Of a stretch of 64,000 bases of DNA, positions 48,912 to 59,891 are shown in pieces. The notes beneath the pieces were generated by a model. The model made no database searches, was not told the DNA's origin, and saw only the letters and a list, made by a program, of their open reading frames with translations. The first letter of the stretch is position 1; every line of letters starts with the position of its first letter. A program made the position numbers and the translations under genes. The DNA is from Plasmodiophora brassicae (lineage: Eukaryota; Endomyxa: Phytomyxea; Phytomyxea; Plasmodiophorida), in NCBI GenBank assembly GCA_036867785.1, contig CP145414.1, positions 310,001-374,000 of the forward strand. The letters are read 5' to 3'.

Positions 48912-51397
48912 TTACAATTTCCGCAGCCAATGGAGAACGTTGATCCAGTGGTCGGATTCAGTATCGACGCGATCGGTCAACGAGTGCCCATTTCCCGGAT
49001 AGATGATGCAGCGCGTCTCAACCCCTCTTGCCTGTAAAAGGTGGTAGTAGTCGACTGCCTGACTCATGGGCACTCGCTTATCATTCGCCCCCAGCATAAG
49101 CAACAATCTGCGCACGCCGTTAGCTGTGAACAAGAACGACGAAGCGTTATACAGACGGCGTGTTGACACGTTCGATCATCGAAATGGGCGAACATTTGTA
49201 CATTGCCTCGTAGTGCGCCGCGGACGGAACGCCCGTTGGAGAAAACGCCAGCCCACACTCGATAGCGCACCAGTCAGCGATATCAGTAGTGGACATCATA
49301 TGTGCAACGTTCGCGACTGGGTTCCTCGCCACTGCCGACCTGAACCGATCAGGGTACTTCGCAATCAGCCACAAGGTCAGGAAGCCGCCTAACCCTCTCA
49401 TGAGAACCCATAACTGATGCAGATCAAATGGATGTGGCCGTACCGTGGGAACCACCCATAACGGCAACGTTGTCCTTTGAAAGCGGCGGAAATCGAGAAA
49501 GTACAGCGTCGACAGCCCTCATGCAATCCTCGACGTCCTGTGTCCCACAACGCCCTGGCAAACTCTCCAGCATATCCTGACCGTATCCTGTCGACCTAAT
49601 TGCCGAGGCGAGGAGTCAATAATGATCAACCAAACGTGACTGAGGACGACGACCCGCGGTAGTTAATCTCTAATAGGGCAAACCCTTGAAGAGCGAGAAA
49701 TGCTACACTGGTAGCGAAAGTCGTCGTGAAGGCGCTGTGTGGACCACCGTGTGGAAACGCGATCAGACGAGTATCCTCCTTGATTGTCCCGACAAGGATC
49801 GCATCGAAGAGCCCGTCCACGTCAATGACACAGTGCGGAATTGAAAGGTGGTTCACGGGGGACGGAAACGGTAAAGGCGGAGAAGATACAGCCGTCCAAA
49901 GCACCTTCTGCACGTTGGAGGGATCCATCCGCCCGATGAAAGCTTCGGGAGGACGACCGACAGTTTCCAATTTGACAAGGATATCAAAACCGTGGACGTC
50001 CAGCACATCGGCAGATGAAAACGGACCCGGAATATCTAATTCCTGAACAGACCCATTCCGTGTGTCGATCACTAGCAGAGCAAACCGGGTTTGACACTGG
50101 CTAGCAACAACGATGTTTGCAGTATCTGCAAGCCAGCATCGCGTGGGAAACCCTGAGACCAGACATCAGCAGAAGGCGTATCAGATAGCCGATCTGAGCG
50201 GAAGTGACAGCCCACCTCGTGGCCACAAGCCGGGGAATGTGTTGTTCGCGCGTACAACATCCACAATCGTTCTGGTTGATTGAAGGACAGGGCCATCAGC
50301 CCAGCTGAGAGATCGTAAACGGCTGCAAGATATATGGAAGCCTACGTCATCGGTGGTGACGTAGACCAGCACGCTGCCATCGTGATTGAACCGTGGAAGC
50401 GTCGCTGAGTGATCTGCTGGGGTTATGCAGGTTGCGCATTCGTCTCGGCGTTCCAAACTGGCCACTACAAGGCAAACTCTCAGATGTCACGAGCGCCGCA
50501 CGAAGTACTCGAGCAGCGTGAAACATACCGAACATCGACGAGCGTCTCGTATTGAAGTGAAGAAGACCGAGACGTCTACCCGTTTGAGGATATCCGACGG
50601 CGAGTAGATATGGTTGACGTGGATGAAAAACCACCTATACAGTGTCAGGCACCAGTGGAACAGACCGGGCACCAACGTACCTGTCCCCAGCTAAACTTCT
50701 CGTTAAAGGCTTTCTCCAGAACAGTCGCAAGCAATCGGTTGTCGACAATATCGACAAGGACCACGATCGTGCGAAGTAGGCCAAGTCCTTCTCCCCAGTC
50801 TTGCTTATAGTCGTACTGTGTGCCTCTAGACGGCTGCGAGCCTGCGTCGTTTCCGTGGGCCGGCGTATCATTCCAGAACGACTGCCTGTCATCCGGTTTC
50901 ACATCGGCGCTGAACGCGAATTTATCGCAATCCGCTGAGAAGGAAGCGCCCGAAAGGCACGACCCGCCTTTCGGCAGGTCGCCACAGACCTTCTTCAGAG
51001 ATGTTGTCAATGGCGGGCGACCTTGACGGTAAATCTCCAGAAATGCTCCGGTGTCATCTGACGGCTTCCGGATAACCGCACGACAACAGCCCCGGTGGCA
51101 GTACGACGACAACGATACCGGAGCGGTCACCTCAAAATCAGCAGGCGCGGTCGTCTGTACTCGATTTCAGAACTCGCACCCGGACCGTGCTTCGTACCGG
51201 CCGTATACCTGCAGGCGGGCGCCGTCGACGCTATGCGTGGACGAGATGGCAACCGTGCTGTTCGACGCGCGGTGCTTGTACGTCCACTGCAGGCTGGCGC
51301 ACCGGCCCGCATGCGTGAACCGCCCGGTCGACAGCAACGCGCCCGCCTGCAGCGCGTCCCACAGGGCGAGCTCGTCGCCATCATCCCGGGCACCCAT
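48912..51397 (-). CDS. Acylaminoacyl peptidase-like serine peptidase (S9C, prolyl oligopeptidase family)
   Basis: Many short introns. N-terminal exons from ATG 51397 ('MGARDDGDELALWD') build the beta-propeller ('SLQWTYKHRASNS', 'DWGEGL' segments). C-terminal exons build the alpha/beta hydrolase: 'AFPHGGPHSAF', 'LEINYRGSS', and the nucleophile 'VMGGSHGG', split after SHG by an intron near 49403-49458. 'RFRSAVARNPVANV', Asp in 'LMLGANDKRVP' and His in 'YPGNGHSL' complete the triad. APEH removes N-acylated residues from peptides. The last exon ends 'HWINVLHWLRKL'. The start lies 248 bp from CEP76, in divergent orientation. Confidence 0.85.
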
Positions 51398-51645
51398 CAC
51401 CGCAGGTGGTAAAGTGCACGCTGCACGCCCCAAAGCAAAATGGCACGTCCGGGGCAGCGCCACTGACAGCGGGCCCGATCCGGTGACCCCTCTGGCCCCT
51501 CTGACCCCTCCCAGCAGACTGCGAGACACCCATCAACGTGTTCAGGGGTGGCTCTCTGAAGTTTGACCAACCAGGATCGCATTGGGGCGATGGATGGCAG
51601 CGCATCCGGCATGGGGCGGTTGCGCCACAGACGGGCAGCACGAGC

Positions 51646-53954
51646 ATGTCGTCGGACGGCGACGAGGTCGACGACGATGACGTCTGGGCGGCGGCGGCGG
51701 CGGCGTCGCCGTCGGACCCGCCGATCCGGGGCGGTCTGCCGCCGGACGCGGTCGCTAGTCTGAAGCAGTCGATCGATGCGCACCTGCGGGCGAACAGTAC
51801 GTAACGACAGCGTTGCCGCAACCCGGTCCGGTGACGCGCCCGCCAGACATTTACGAGACGGTCCGAGGCATCGTTGGCGGGTTCCTGTCCGAGAAGCAGC
51901 TGGATTTCAGCGGCGAGGATCGTGTCATCAAAGCGTTGCACGAGAAGGGCGTCATCGACGATATCGTGACGGCGCTGGGCGGTGGGACGGCCGTGTCGCG
52001 ACCCGTGCAACCGCACCTGCCGGGGAGAGTCCTCCCGAATCGACGGTACCTTGTCGTCAAGGTTCGACCCGGTCGCGACTTCGTCGAACAAGTCGTCAAC
52101 GAGTCGTCGAGCGTCAGAATTAGCGATCGCGTGCCGCTTGGAATCCGCGTGCTGATGATCCACCCAGGGGTCCATGCTGACGTTGTACGTCCAGTTCGGG
52201 CACCAGCGGTTCTGTTCGCGTCCAGTGATCGCGCAGGCCACACCCGAGTTCAACGAGGTCTTCATGCTCGACCTGCAGAGCGTCGGGTCGCGCTCCAGGA
52301 ACCCGGCCATGGTGCCTCTGGCCAATGTCCTCCACGTTCGGCATCGCCTGCATGCGACCCTCGTCAAGGAGGACATTCGTTCGAAGCGGCGAGAGGTCCT
52401 GTCCTCGCAGCACGTCGAATGGAGGTATGCGTGCTCGATGGAGCGTTGCACTGGCAACGAGTGACGAGTGTTTGCGCCAGAACGGTGCTGGAGACGGGGA
52501 CCAAGTCGTTGTGCTTGGAGCTGTTGAGTCGCCGGACGAACTCTGATCGTTCGCCGATCGGCCTAATTGACCTGGAGCTGGAGATCGCCCCGTCTCCCAG
52601 GCCGGGTGCAACGGGCGCACCCTTGATCGACCCGAGCATCATCGACAAACAGATCGCATTGGAGCAGAGCACGACGAGCGCCAACCGACGCCGGTTCCAT
52701 TCGTACGCGAAATCGTGGTGGAACGACTACCTGCAGATACGCCCGGATCACCTGCAACGGGTGATCAAGATGTTCGCCTGCAACGAGGACGACGAGCGCG
52801 TGTTTGTTTGCACGTTCCTGCGCCCGATCCACTGCAGCCGCATCCTGCCGACCGCTCTGCACGCGGCTCGCTTCGTGCGCCTGATACCGTTCGTCCCGGA
52901 TGTCGATGTCGGCGGCGAACGCACCAATGTGTGGAATAGCCTCCATGTCTTCCTCAGCCGCGGCTATGGCGATGTCGAGGACCACTGTGCCCTACTCTGC
53001 AGCCTCCTCCTGGGATTCGGTCTGGACGCTTACGTTGTCTGTGGGAAGGTCCTGCACATCGTATTCGTCGTTGACGGGATCCGATCTGAGAGCGTTGCGC
53101 TTGTAGAAGCACGATGGTCCGCATACGTGGGTGATGACGAGGGAGTCGAAAACGCGGGCCATGTTCTGGGACAGTTGCACAGGGCGTACGTATGCTGTTG
53201 AGGCGCGTAACATGGCGAACGACCTTGCCGAGAAGCTGCCGTTCGTGTCCATCGGGTGCCTGTTCAACCACAGGAACTTCTATGCGAATGTCCAGGAGGA
53301 CAACACGGCCAGGGCGACGCAATGGGATCTAACAGATCCGATGCAGTGGAAGGCGATGACGGCGGACGCGATCCGCGTTCTGCCAGGCTGTCCGCCGATA
53401 ACGCTGGCGATGAACCCGATTGACCCGGTCACCGCTGCCGTGCAACTGGAACACAGCCTGTATGACATGATCGAGGACTATAGGAGGGATAACCTGCAGG
53501 CGGAAACGTCCTGGGATGAGCATCTGTAGGTAGTCGGCAACTGGAGCCGCTCGTAGGCTGGCCTAAGTGTGCGTTTCGCTCAGGTCTCACTGTATAAGTC
53601 CAGCTCTGGCAGCGTACGAATCGCAATGTGTCACAGGCGTGTCGTACGGGAACGCATTATTCCAAGAGAGCATTCGGCATACGATCCCGCTGCGCTTTGC
53701 GTTCAAGGCGTTTCCTTGCCAGTTTGATCACCGCGAATCGGTCCGATGCAGATGATGGCGTCCGTTAACCGTGAACTGACGATGGGGAACAGGGGAAAAT
53801 CATGGCCCACCTTCTGCAGTCGAAGGTCGCCGTCGACATCCTCCGAACGATGAGCTCGTTCGTGCACTTTGCATTGCGTGTCCATATCGTACCCTATGCC
53901 GAGAACGTCGCCGCCACATGGGTCATACTAGGCGTCAAATGGCGAACCTCATAA
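51646..53954 (+). CDS. CEP76: CEP76 centriolar protein (C2 plus transglutaminase-like fold)
   Basis: The start is ATG 51646. Segments in family order: '[17 protein letters not shown]', 'LIKAL'-type '[20 protein letters not shown]', '[18 protein letters not shown]', the C2 domain '[20 protein letters not shown]', '[20 protein letters not shown]', '[20 protein letters not shown]' (transglutaminase-like core), '[11 protein letters not shown]', '[16 protein letters not shown]', and '[12 protein letters not shown]'. The last exon gives '[14 protein letters not shown]' and '[15 protein letters not shown]' and ends with TAA at 53954. The longest simple frame stops earlier (53529), but a GTAGGT..CTCAG intron joins the true C-terminus. 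CEP76 limits centriole reduplication. Confidence 0.9.
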
Positions 53955-54014
53955 ACCGACGCATCCAGGCGACGACGTCTTGACAGTGTATTTGCGCTTT
54001 TAATTCTGCCAACA

Positions 54015-54961
54015 TTACATGTACGCTCGTACAACCTTATTGATAGGTGCTGCAGAGTGGACCAATCGTTAGATACACATTGGCATGGGGACGACACACC
54101 GACGAGACGCTTACCTCGGCACTGCGGGCACTTGCCCGACTTGGCAATCATCTCCTGGCAGTCGCTGCATAGACACAGGTGCATGCAGTCGAGGATGATG
54201 AACTCGGTCGGGTTCTCTAGGCAGACACAGCACATTCCAATGGGGACCTTGCCCTTCTCCTTCAGGTCGTCGAAGTCCGACATCGTGATGCCCAGCGACG
54301 CTAGCATCACGTTCAGCTCGTCGTCGGATATCCCTTCCTGCTTCCTGAGCTCGCGGAGCAACTTGTCCTCCTCGGGCGATATCCGCTTATCGGTTATCGC
54401 TAGCCTTAGGATCTTCAGATACATCGCTCGCCCGTCCTGCTGCGTCGCCGGAGCGGATGCCGACGACGCCGAACACGAAACATCGCCCATGTCGAGATCG
54501 GGAGCGGATGGGGCGACAGCCGCGGGTGCCGACGCTACGATCTGCGAGTTTGGCGCGAACTGTTGCCCAAACTGTGTGTGCATGGACGGGAAATTCGGTC
54601 CACTCGCCTGCATTGGAATGGCCGTGTTGAACGTCGGCAGATGCGGCTGCGGGTTCAGGTACATCGGATTCTGGGGCGACATCGACACCGATCGGCTTAC
54701 TGCCGTCGTCTGCGGCTGCAGTTGCTGGGTCGCATTAGCCGCGCTCGGCGTCGGCGGTGGTCGCGGATCCTCCCAGGCCGTCCGTCGTTCGATGTGATTC
54801 ACGAAGTATTTGCGCTTGGTCCGCGGATCGACGCGCGCTTCCCAGCCCTGCGGCAGCGGCCGCGGGTCGTCCCAGGTCGTCGTGCGCGTGTTGTGGTCGA
54901 CGAAGTACCATCGTTGCAGCTTGGTGTCGAACTTGGCGTCCCAGCCCGCCGGAAGAGCCAT
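54015..54961 (-). CDS. E3 ligase with two WW domains and a C-terminal RING
   Basis: The start is ATG 54961. WW1 has '[20 protein letters not shown]' and ends 'TTTWDDPRP'. WW2 has '[20 protein letters not shown]' and ends 'RTAWEDPRP'. A Gln/Pro/Met-rich linker follows, then a helical '[20 protein letters not shown]' segment. The RING is '[20 protein letters not shown]' to 'CPQCR'. A 60-nt intron (GTAAGC..CTGCAG, about 54050-54111) joins the final codons '[11 protein letters not shown]', the normal RING-protein ending. Reading through the intron gives a false 40-residue tail. WW domains bind proline-rich PPxY partners. The tail is convergent with CEP76, 60 bp away. Confidence 0.85.
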
Positions 54962-55331
54962 GGCGCAGTCGTCGTCGCCGCCCGACCGGTCACGGAATGC
55001 CCGTTATAGAATGTCCGCAACTCGGCCGTGCGTGCCCCACAACACATGTTCTAATTTTGGCGATGAATTCGGTCCCCAGACGTCGCCCGCCGGACGAGTT
55101 GACGCGGGACCAGCACGTCGCGCGTATGTGCCTAGTAGCTCTGGTCAACGTATAAACAGAACGCCATCTTCGCGACTTTCTTTATACAGCTCGGTCCCGA
55201 CGACAGGCCACAGCGCCGATCAGGCGAACCATGTGCACGGCGATGGACATCTCGAGCTGGGCGTGCTGCGGGAGCCGAAACTGCGACTTCATTGGGAATA
55301 ACGATAGAATACAGGGGCAGCACATGGCTCA
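54962..55331. other. intergenic, no supported gene
   Basis: About 370 bp between two minus-strand genes. No coding or repeat signal was recognised. Confidence 0.45.
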
Positions 55332-56294
55332 TCAAGACGTGGCGCTCTCGCCCAGCTTCCCGAGCCAGCCGGATAATCGTGTCATCGGACCAGCGGTGCT
55401 GGCGTTGTGGGCGCCCTGCAGCAACCGGATTATGGCCGGGTGCTCGTCGTAGAACAGGGCGCAGCCCAGCGGCGTGTCGCCCATGCCGTCTCGGGCGTTG
55501 ACGTCGATACCGGGCGTCATCAGTAGCAGTTCGACCATCTGCTGGTTGCCTTTCATGACGGCCGTATGCAGCGGCGTCATGCGCGAGGTGTCGCATCGGT
55601 TCACGTCGACGCCGGGCGCGTTCAGCAGCATCTTGACCAGGTTGCACTGCCCATCCCATATCGCGTTGTGCAGCGGCATTCGTGAGAAATTGTCGCCCGC
55701 GTGGACGTCAATCCCGGGTACGCTCAGGAGCAGCTGGACGATCAGTTCATCTCTGCGCCAGATGGCCCAGTGAAGCACGTTGCCGACGTAACCGCACCAG
55801 ACAGCGTTATTGACGACGGTGACATCGCCACCTGCGCCGACGAGCAGGCCGTAAACCTGTCCGACGATCGTGTCCTGCTCCGGTGCCCGCGCCGCCTCAG
55901 CAAGCCGTATCATACCAGGCGCCCTGTTCACGATGGACTGGACAGCATCCACTGGCAGCATCTTGCGCGCCGCAGCGATATCAGCCCAGACGCCGTCCAC
56001 CAGCAAACGCTTCTTCAGGTGATCCGCCGACGAAACCAGCCGACACTGTGTGTCGACGTCCACCACATGGTCAACTGGGTTCGCGTTGGTCACCTGTAGG
56101 GCAGCGCTCGCGACGTCGTGGCTGTTCAGCGACCCGGGGTACTTGGCGCCCGCAGCTGACCCAGGGGCGTCGCAGACAGCATCGGGACGCAGCGTGGCAC
56201 CTTGGACGAGGCCAGCGATAGCGCCCACCGCCACGAAACACGACAGCGCCGGATAACGACGACGGTGGCGCCGGCGATCACCAGCGCTTCGCAT
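55332..56294 (-). CDS. secreted or ER-lumenal ankyrin-repeat protein
   Basis: 320 aa from ATG 56294; an in-frame ATG at 56447 would add 51 residues in front of the signal. The N-terminus has a basic patch, then 'YPALSCFVAVGAIAGLVQG', a signal peptide or anchor. C-terminal half: at least four ankyrin repeats, for example 'GNVLHWAIWRRDELIVQLLL', 'MPLHNAIWDGQCNLVKMLLN', 'TPLHTAVMKGNQQMVELLLM' and 'TPLGCALFYDEHPAIIRLLQ', with 'PGIDV' turns. Secreted ankyrin proteins are a recurring candidate-effector class in parasitic protists; whether this one is exported is unknown. Confidence 0.75.
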   Translation of the reverse strand: MRSAGDRRRHRRRYPALSCFVAVGAIAGLVQGATLRPDAVCDAPGSAAGAKYPGSLNSHDVASAALQVTNANPVDHVVDVDTQCRLVSSADHLKKRLLVDGVWADIAAARKMLPVDAVQSIVNRAPGMIRLAEAARAPEQDTIVGQVYGLLVGAGGDVTVVNNAVWCGYVGNVLHWAIWRRDELIVQLLLSVPGIDVHAGDNFSRMPLHNAIWDGQCNLVKMLLNAPGVDVNRCDTSRMTPLHTAVMKGNQQMVELLLMTPGIDVNARDGMGDTPLGCALFYDEHPAIIRLLQGAHNASTAGPMTRLSGWLGKLGESATS

Positions 56295-56484
56295 TGCGCC
56301 CGCCGGACTGTGCCCCGATCCTGCGACGCCAAACACCCGCACGGGGGCCTGCACCCTGCCTGCAAGGTGCCGACCCAAGTGTCTATGTATAGTACGTGTG
56401 CCGGTCGACCCAGCCGGTTCCGGGGCTTGTTGGCGTGTCGTTTCCATCTCGGCACAACCGGCAAACGCGTTATTGACCAATGAG

Positions 56485-56863
56485 GGTCAGGCCCGTGTCT
56501 GTATTATGCGTTCCAGTGTTTGTAACCGAGTTTGCTAGGGCGTTCCCAGAGTTCGCCGAATCTGTGACCAATGAGAAGACGGCGGAACAGAAAATCCGGC
56601 GCTTTATGAACAACAACTGAAAGCTGGTGACACGACGGTACACCCGCACCGCTCAGAACACGCGACACAACGAGGCGGTTGTTCTGAGCGGTGCGGGTGT
56701 ACCGTCGTGTCACCAGCTTTCCGTTGTTGTTCAGAAAGCGCCGGATGTTCTGTTCCGCCGTCTTCTCATTGGTCACAGATTCGGCAAACTCTGGGAACGC
56801 CTTATGACTGTAGCAAACTCGGTTACAAATACTGGAACGCATAATACGGACACCGGCCTGACC
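56485..56863. repeat. long inverted repeat (about 180-bp arms, 21-bp spacer)
   Basis: Arm 1 (56485-56659) and arm 2 (56681-56863) are reverse complements with a handful of mismatches. A short insertion of about 8-9 bp in arm 2 (around CAGTCATA) is absent from arm 1. Arm 2 read on the minus strand is open and protein-like ('FAESVTNEKTAEQNIRRFLN'); arm 1 has stops in the equivalent frame. It could be a foldback element or a head-to-head duplicated gene fragment. Confidence 0.88.
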
Positions 56864-57012
56864 GACCAGACACTGGACGCGCCCAGAACCGTCCAACAGT
56901 TTAGTGTTGCGGCGGGAAACTCCTCTGTACCCTTCTTACCAGTACGTACTTGGTAATGTGAACACCTAAACCTTGTTCACGTGTTGTCCCGGGTGACGAT
57001 TGCTGAGAGAAT

Positions 57013-57567
57013 CTACAAGAAGACTTGGCTGGATCCTGGTAGGGCCTGACTTTGCGATTGACGCGATCCCGGTGAATCTGGGTTGCCGTTATTATCTTGG
57101 GCGGCATTACATGGACTACCATCGGATGGTCTGTGAGATACGTCCAGTGGGCAATCGATCGTGACATCCGGGTCGGCTTCATGGACGATGGCGAACGACG
57201 TCGTCGGGCACGAGTCGAAGGCGACGGCCAGGTTCCGGCACCCGACAGCGACCGGCGACATGGTCACCGAACAATCGGCAGTGATCGGCGACACCAGCAG
57301 TGACATATCGGCTTCTGCAGGCGGCATCGTCGCCAGCGACAGGTCCAGATCCGCGGGACGACGCGGCGGCGGCTGCGGCGTCGCCGCGACGACGCCCGGC
57401 TCGTCGCGGCCAGTGATTCGGCGCAGGCGCTCGTCGTACCCGCCGGTCTCGAACACGTCCTGCCACGACTCGCCCGTACGCCGCTCCACCTTCGCCCGCT
57501 CCATGATCCGGGCGCATCGCTCCGCATATTCAACTGACAGCACGCCATCCGGCGCCTGTCCCGCCAT
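57013..57567 (-). CDS. hypothetical protein, 184 aa
   Basis: The first true ATG at 57567 gives 'MAGQAPDGVLSVEYAERCAR'. A short helical, charged start ('IMERAKVERRTGESWQDVFE') is followed by Pro-rich and Ser/Asp-rich low-complexity sequence to the stop. No signal peptide, membrane span or known domain. It may be lineage-specific. It is divergent from the secreted helical gene (255 bp between starts). Confidence 0.45.
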   Translation of the reverse strand: MAGQAPDGVLSVEYAERCARIMERAKVERRTGESWQDVFETGGYDERLRRITGRDEPGVVAATPQPPPRRPADLDLSLATMPPAEADMSLLVSPITADCSVTMSPVAVGCRNLAVAFDSCPTTSFAIVHEADPDVTIDCPLDVSHRPSDGSPCNAAQDNNGNPDSPGSRQSQSQALPGSSQVFL

Positions 57568-57822
57568 CGATTTCGTCCCAAATGACCCGACGTGACACGA
57601 GACAGAGTCGGCCCAAAGCCCCCACTGGAGCTGCATGTGTGTATTTTTGGAGCGGAACTACCGGCCCCACTTGGCCACTGGGCGGCTGCAAAGCAAACCG
57701 GCCACCTGGTAAACCAGGCCTCTGGCATGGCAGCAAGGTGCAGGCGGGCATACGTCGCACAATTACTGGTTCTGCAGCGGGCCCTTCCGCGGCCCGTGTC
57801 CGTTGACGGATCGTTGTTCGGA

Positions 57823-58938
57823 ATGAACGCCGCGTTCCGGGCTGCGTGTGTCGTTCTAGGCGTTGCTGTCGTCCTTGGCGACACTCGCAATGGCTCGTAC
57901 GGCGAGCAGCGCGAACTTTTGTATGTGACGGCGTCTCAGGTGCAAATCGATACGGATCGCATTGCAAGTGTTCTGCAAACGGCGCGGTTCGACATGGTGA
58001 AATCCATGCATATTCGATACCGGGACATCCTCCAGTGGCAATACGATGCCCGCATACGGGACCTGCAGAGCAGGATCGCGGCATGCCGCCCGTGCGAGGT
58101 CGTCCGTCGATACGTTCTGGGCCAGAAGCTCGAGAAGAGCCGAAGGCACCACCGTTACCGCGAGAGCGCTGAAGATCAGCAGGTTGCAGCGTTCGAAGAC
58201 ATCGGCAAAGGCGTTATGAAGTGCAAGGCGGCCGCACGTGACGCTGTCGACCTGCTTGTCAAGCTGGAACAGACCACTGCGACAAGCGACGGGATCGACT
58301 GGCAAGCCCTGTACAAACAGATGGTGGGCTACCACGATATCGTCAAGGTGAACGGTGCCCTGATCTGCCAGTTCCTTCGCTCTTCCGGCTGCCTTCGCGT
58401 CCTGCCGCTTATTGGGTACCACGGGACACCGGTGTATGCCGATCTCACCGATCTCGTCGCGCGGATTCGCAAGGTCGGCACCAGAGCTGTGATGCGATTC
58501 CACGAGAGCAAGGTCCAGCTTCATCGTGTTTCTATCGTTGCCGCAAAGCAAGTCCTGCAACGGCTTTCGGACAATAATTGGAAGACGATGGCAGCGCTAG
58601 ACGCCAAGAAATACCAAATTCCATGGTGGCAAGTGCTGTCGCGACGATCCCTGAACGAAGAGTTCCGCCGGCTGGTCAACGACGAGCTTGCAGTAAAACG
58701 CGACCTAGAGGCGCTCACTAACAGTGCCGTACTGGTCGAGAAACGTTTGTCCGTTGCACATGGGGCATTCAAGATGGCCGCACTTGCGATGGAGGATGCT
58801 GCCCGAATTCTGGACTTGGCCCAGAAGAGGACCCCGACGTCACCGATCTGGGCAGACGTCCTGACCGACCTGCTCAAGCAAGTCGAGCACGTCGACGATG
58901 TATTGACTAGAGTATCTTGGAAGTTGGGAAATACATGA
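57823..58938 (+). CDS. secreted, largely helical protein of unknown family
   Basis: 371 aa from ATG 57823, chosen because it begins with a good signal peptide ('MNAAFRAACVVLGVAVVLG'). An in-frame longer version from 57727 would bury it. The mature part is about 350 aa and alpha-helical, with segments such as 'VASVLQTARFD'-type and 'MVKSMHIRYRDILQWQYDAR'. Two Cys lie in 'CRPCEVVRR' and few elsewhere. No membrane span at the C-terminus ('LTRVSWKLGNT'), no enzyme motif, no intron. Candidate secreted effector or vacuolar/extracellular protein; not recognised. Confidence 0.6.
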   Translation: MNAAFRAACVVLGVAVVLGDTRNGSYGEQRELLYVTASQVQIDTDRIASVLQTARFDMVKSMHIRYRDILQWQYDARIRDLQSRIAACRPCEVVRRYVLGQKLEKSRRHHRYRESAEDQQVAAFEDIGKGVMKCKAAARDAVDLLVKLEQTTATSDGIDWQALYKQMVGYHDIVKVNGALICQFLRSSGCLRVLPLIGYHGTPVYADLTDLVARIRKVGTRAVMRFHESKVQLHRVSIVAAKQVLQRLSDNNWKTMAALDAKKYQIPWWQVLSRRSLNEEFRRLVNDELAVKRDLEALTNSAVLVEKRLSVAHGAFKMAALAMEDAARILDLAQKRTPTSPIWADVLTDLLKQVEHVDDVLTRVSWKLGNT

Positions 58939-59344
58939 AACAATTCGTGACCAGTGCTCGACGCGAAATCTTCACCTGACGATTAATCAAATGTCGCTCA
59001 TAAGCGACCGCTTCGACGACGTCAACGACGGGGATCTGCGCTCGAAATGGCTAATACGGGCACGGCGTCGATAACCCTTGACAAGCGACTGCTTGGCTTT
59101 GCATATTAGCTGGAAGGCGTGTCAGACGAATTGGGAAGAAGGAGTGAGCAGCGACTACTACAGCACTCCGGCAACAGGAGGGGTTTGTCAGCAAAACTAG
59201 GATAGCACATGAGGGACTAAGAAACCAGAGAGGGTCGACAGAATTGCTAATCGTTTATTGACAGGAGCCGAACCAAGATACAGATCGTGTGAGGTCGATC
59301 ACGGGAGGCCCTTGGGCTCCCAGCAGCAACACCTGTGCGACTGG
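58939..59344. other. intergenic, no supported gene
   Basis: About 400 bp. On the minus strand an AATAAA at about 59253 would serve as polyadenylation signal for the small Cys-rich gene upstream of it. Confidence 0.4.
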
Positions 59345-59603
59345 TCAGAATGTGTCAGCGTAGGCAGGATCAACGACGGTATACGGGTAGCATGGGAAGC
59401 AGAACGCAGACACGCAGCACATCAGACTGAATCCGCCGTCGACGATGTACATCTGTGAAGCAGGCCAGCGCCTTCAGGACGACTCCTGGATCGGTTCGTG
59501 CCGATCCACGTACCGCTGCCGTACCGCAGAACCATTTCGAGAGGCAGTCTGGAGATTCGACTTTCAGGACGGGGCGACCTCCAGGTCCGGTCGTCGGCTG
59601 CAT
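59345..59603 (-). CDS. small Cys-rich protein, two exons
   Basis: The start is ATG 59603 ('MQPTTGPGGRPVLKVESPDC'). A phase-0 intron of about 65 nt (GTACGT..TTCACAG) is followed by a short hydrophobic, Cys-rich exon 'GGFSLMCCVSAFCFPCYPY' ending 'VVDPAYADTF'. About 65 aa in total. The Cys pattern and Tyr/Pro-rich end recall small Cys-rich membrane-associated proteins, but I cannot name a family. The AATAAA downstream supports the orientation. Confidence 0.4.
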
Positions 59604-59891
59604 GGGTGGCCTGCTGTCGAAAGGCGACGGTTCGGCGTGTGATCGACGGAAGGCTTGGAGGTGTGACGTGTGGGGACGACCACTGACAGCACTTGCTTGG
59701 TGTTGGTGAGCGGAGCGGAGCCGACCGAGGGCCCAGAGGCTGCTCGTTTTTTCTACTCCACAGGTGCTCTCCAGGTGCCCGTCACACGTGGCCTCGTGGC
59801 TCTGCAGAAATATCTTTCATTACAACCTGTACGCTCCATTTCCTCGGCAGCTGCTACAGTACGTTTAATAAGCAGCAACGGCATGTGTCTT

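Noticed and set aside
53894-54049. C-terminal extension of the WW-RING protein
   Set aside because: It arises from reading through an intron with GTAAGC and CTGCAG signals; splicing restores the usual RING-protein ending [11 protein letters not shown].
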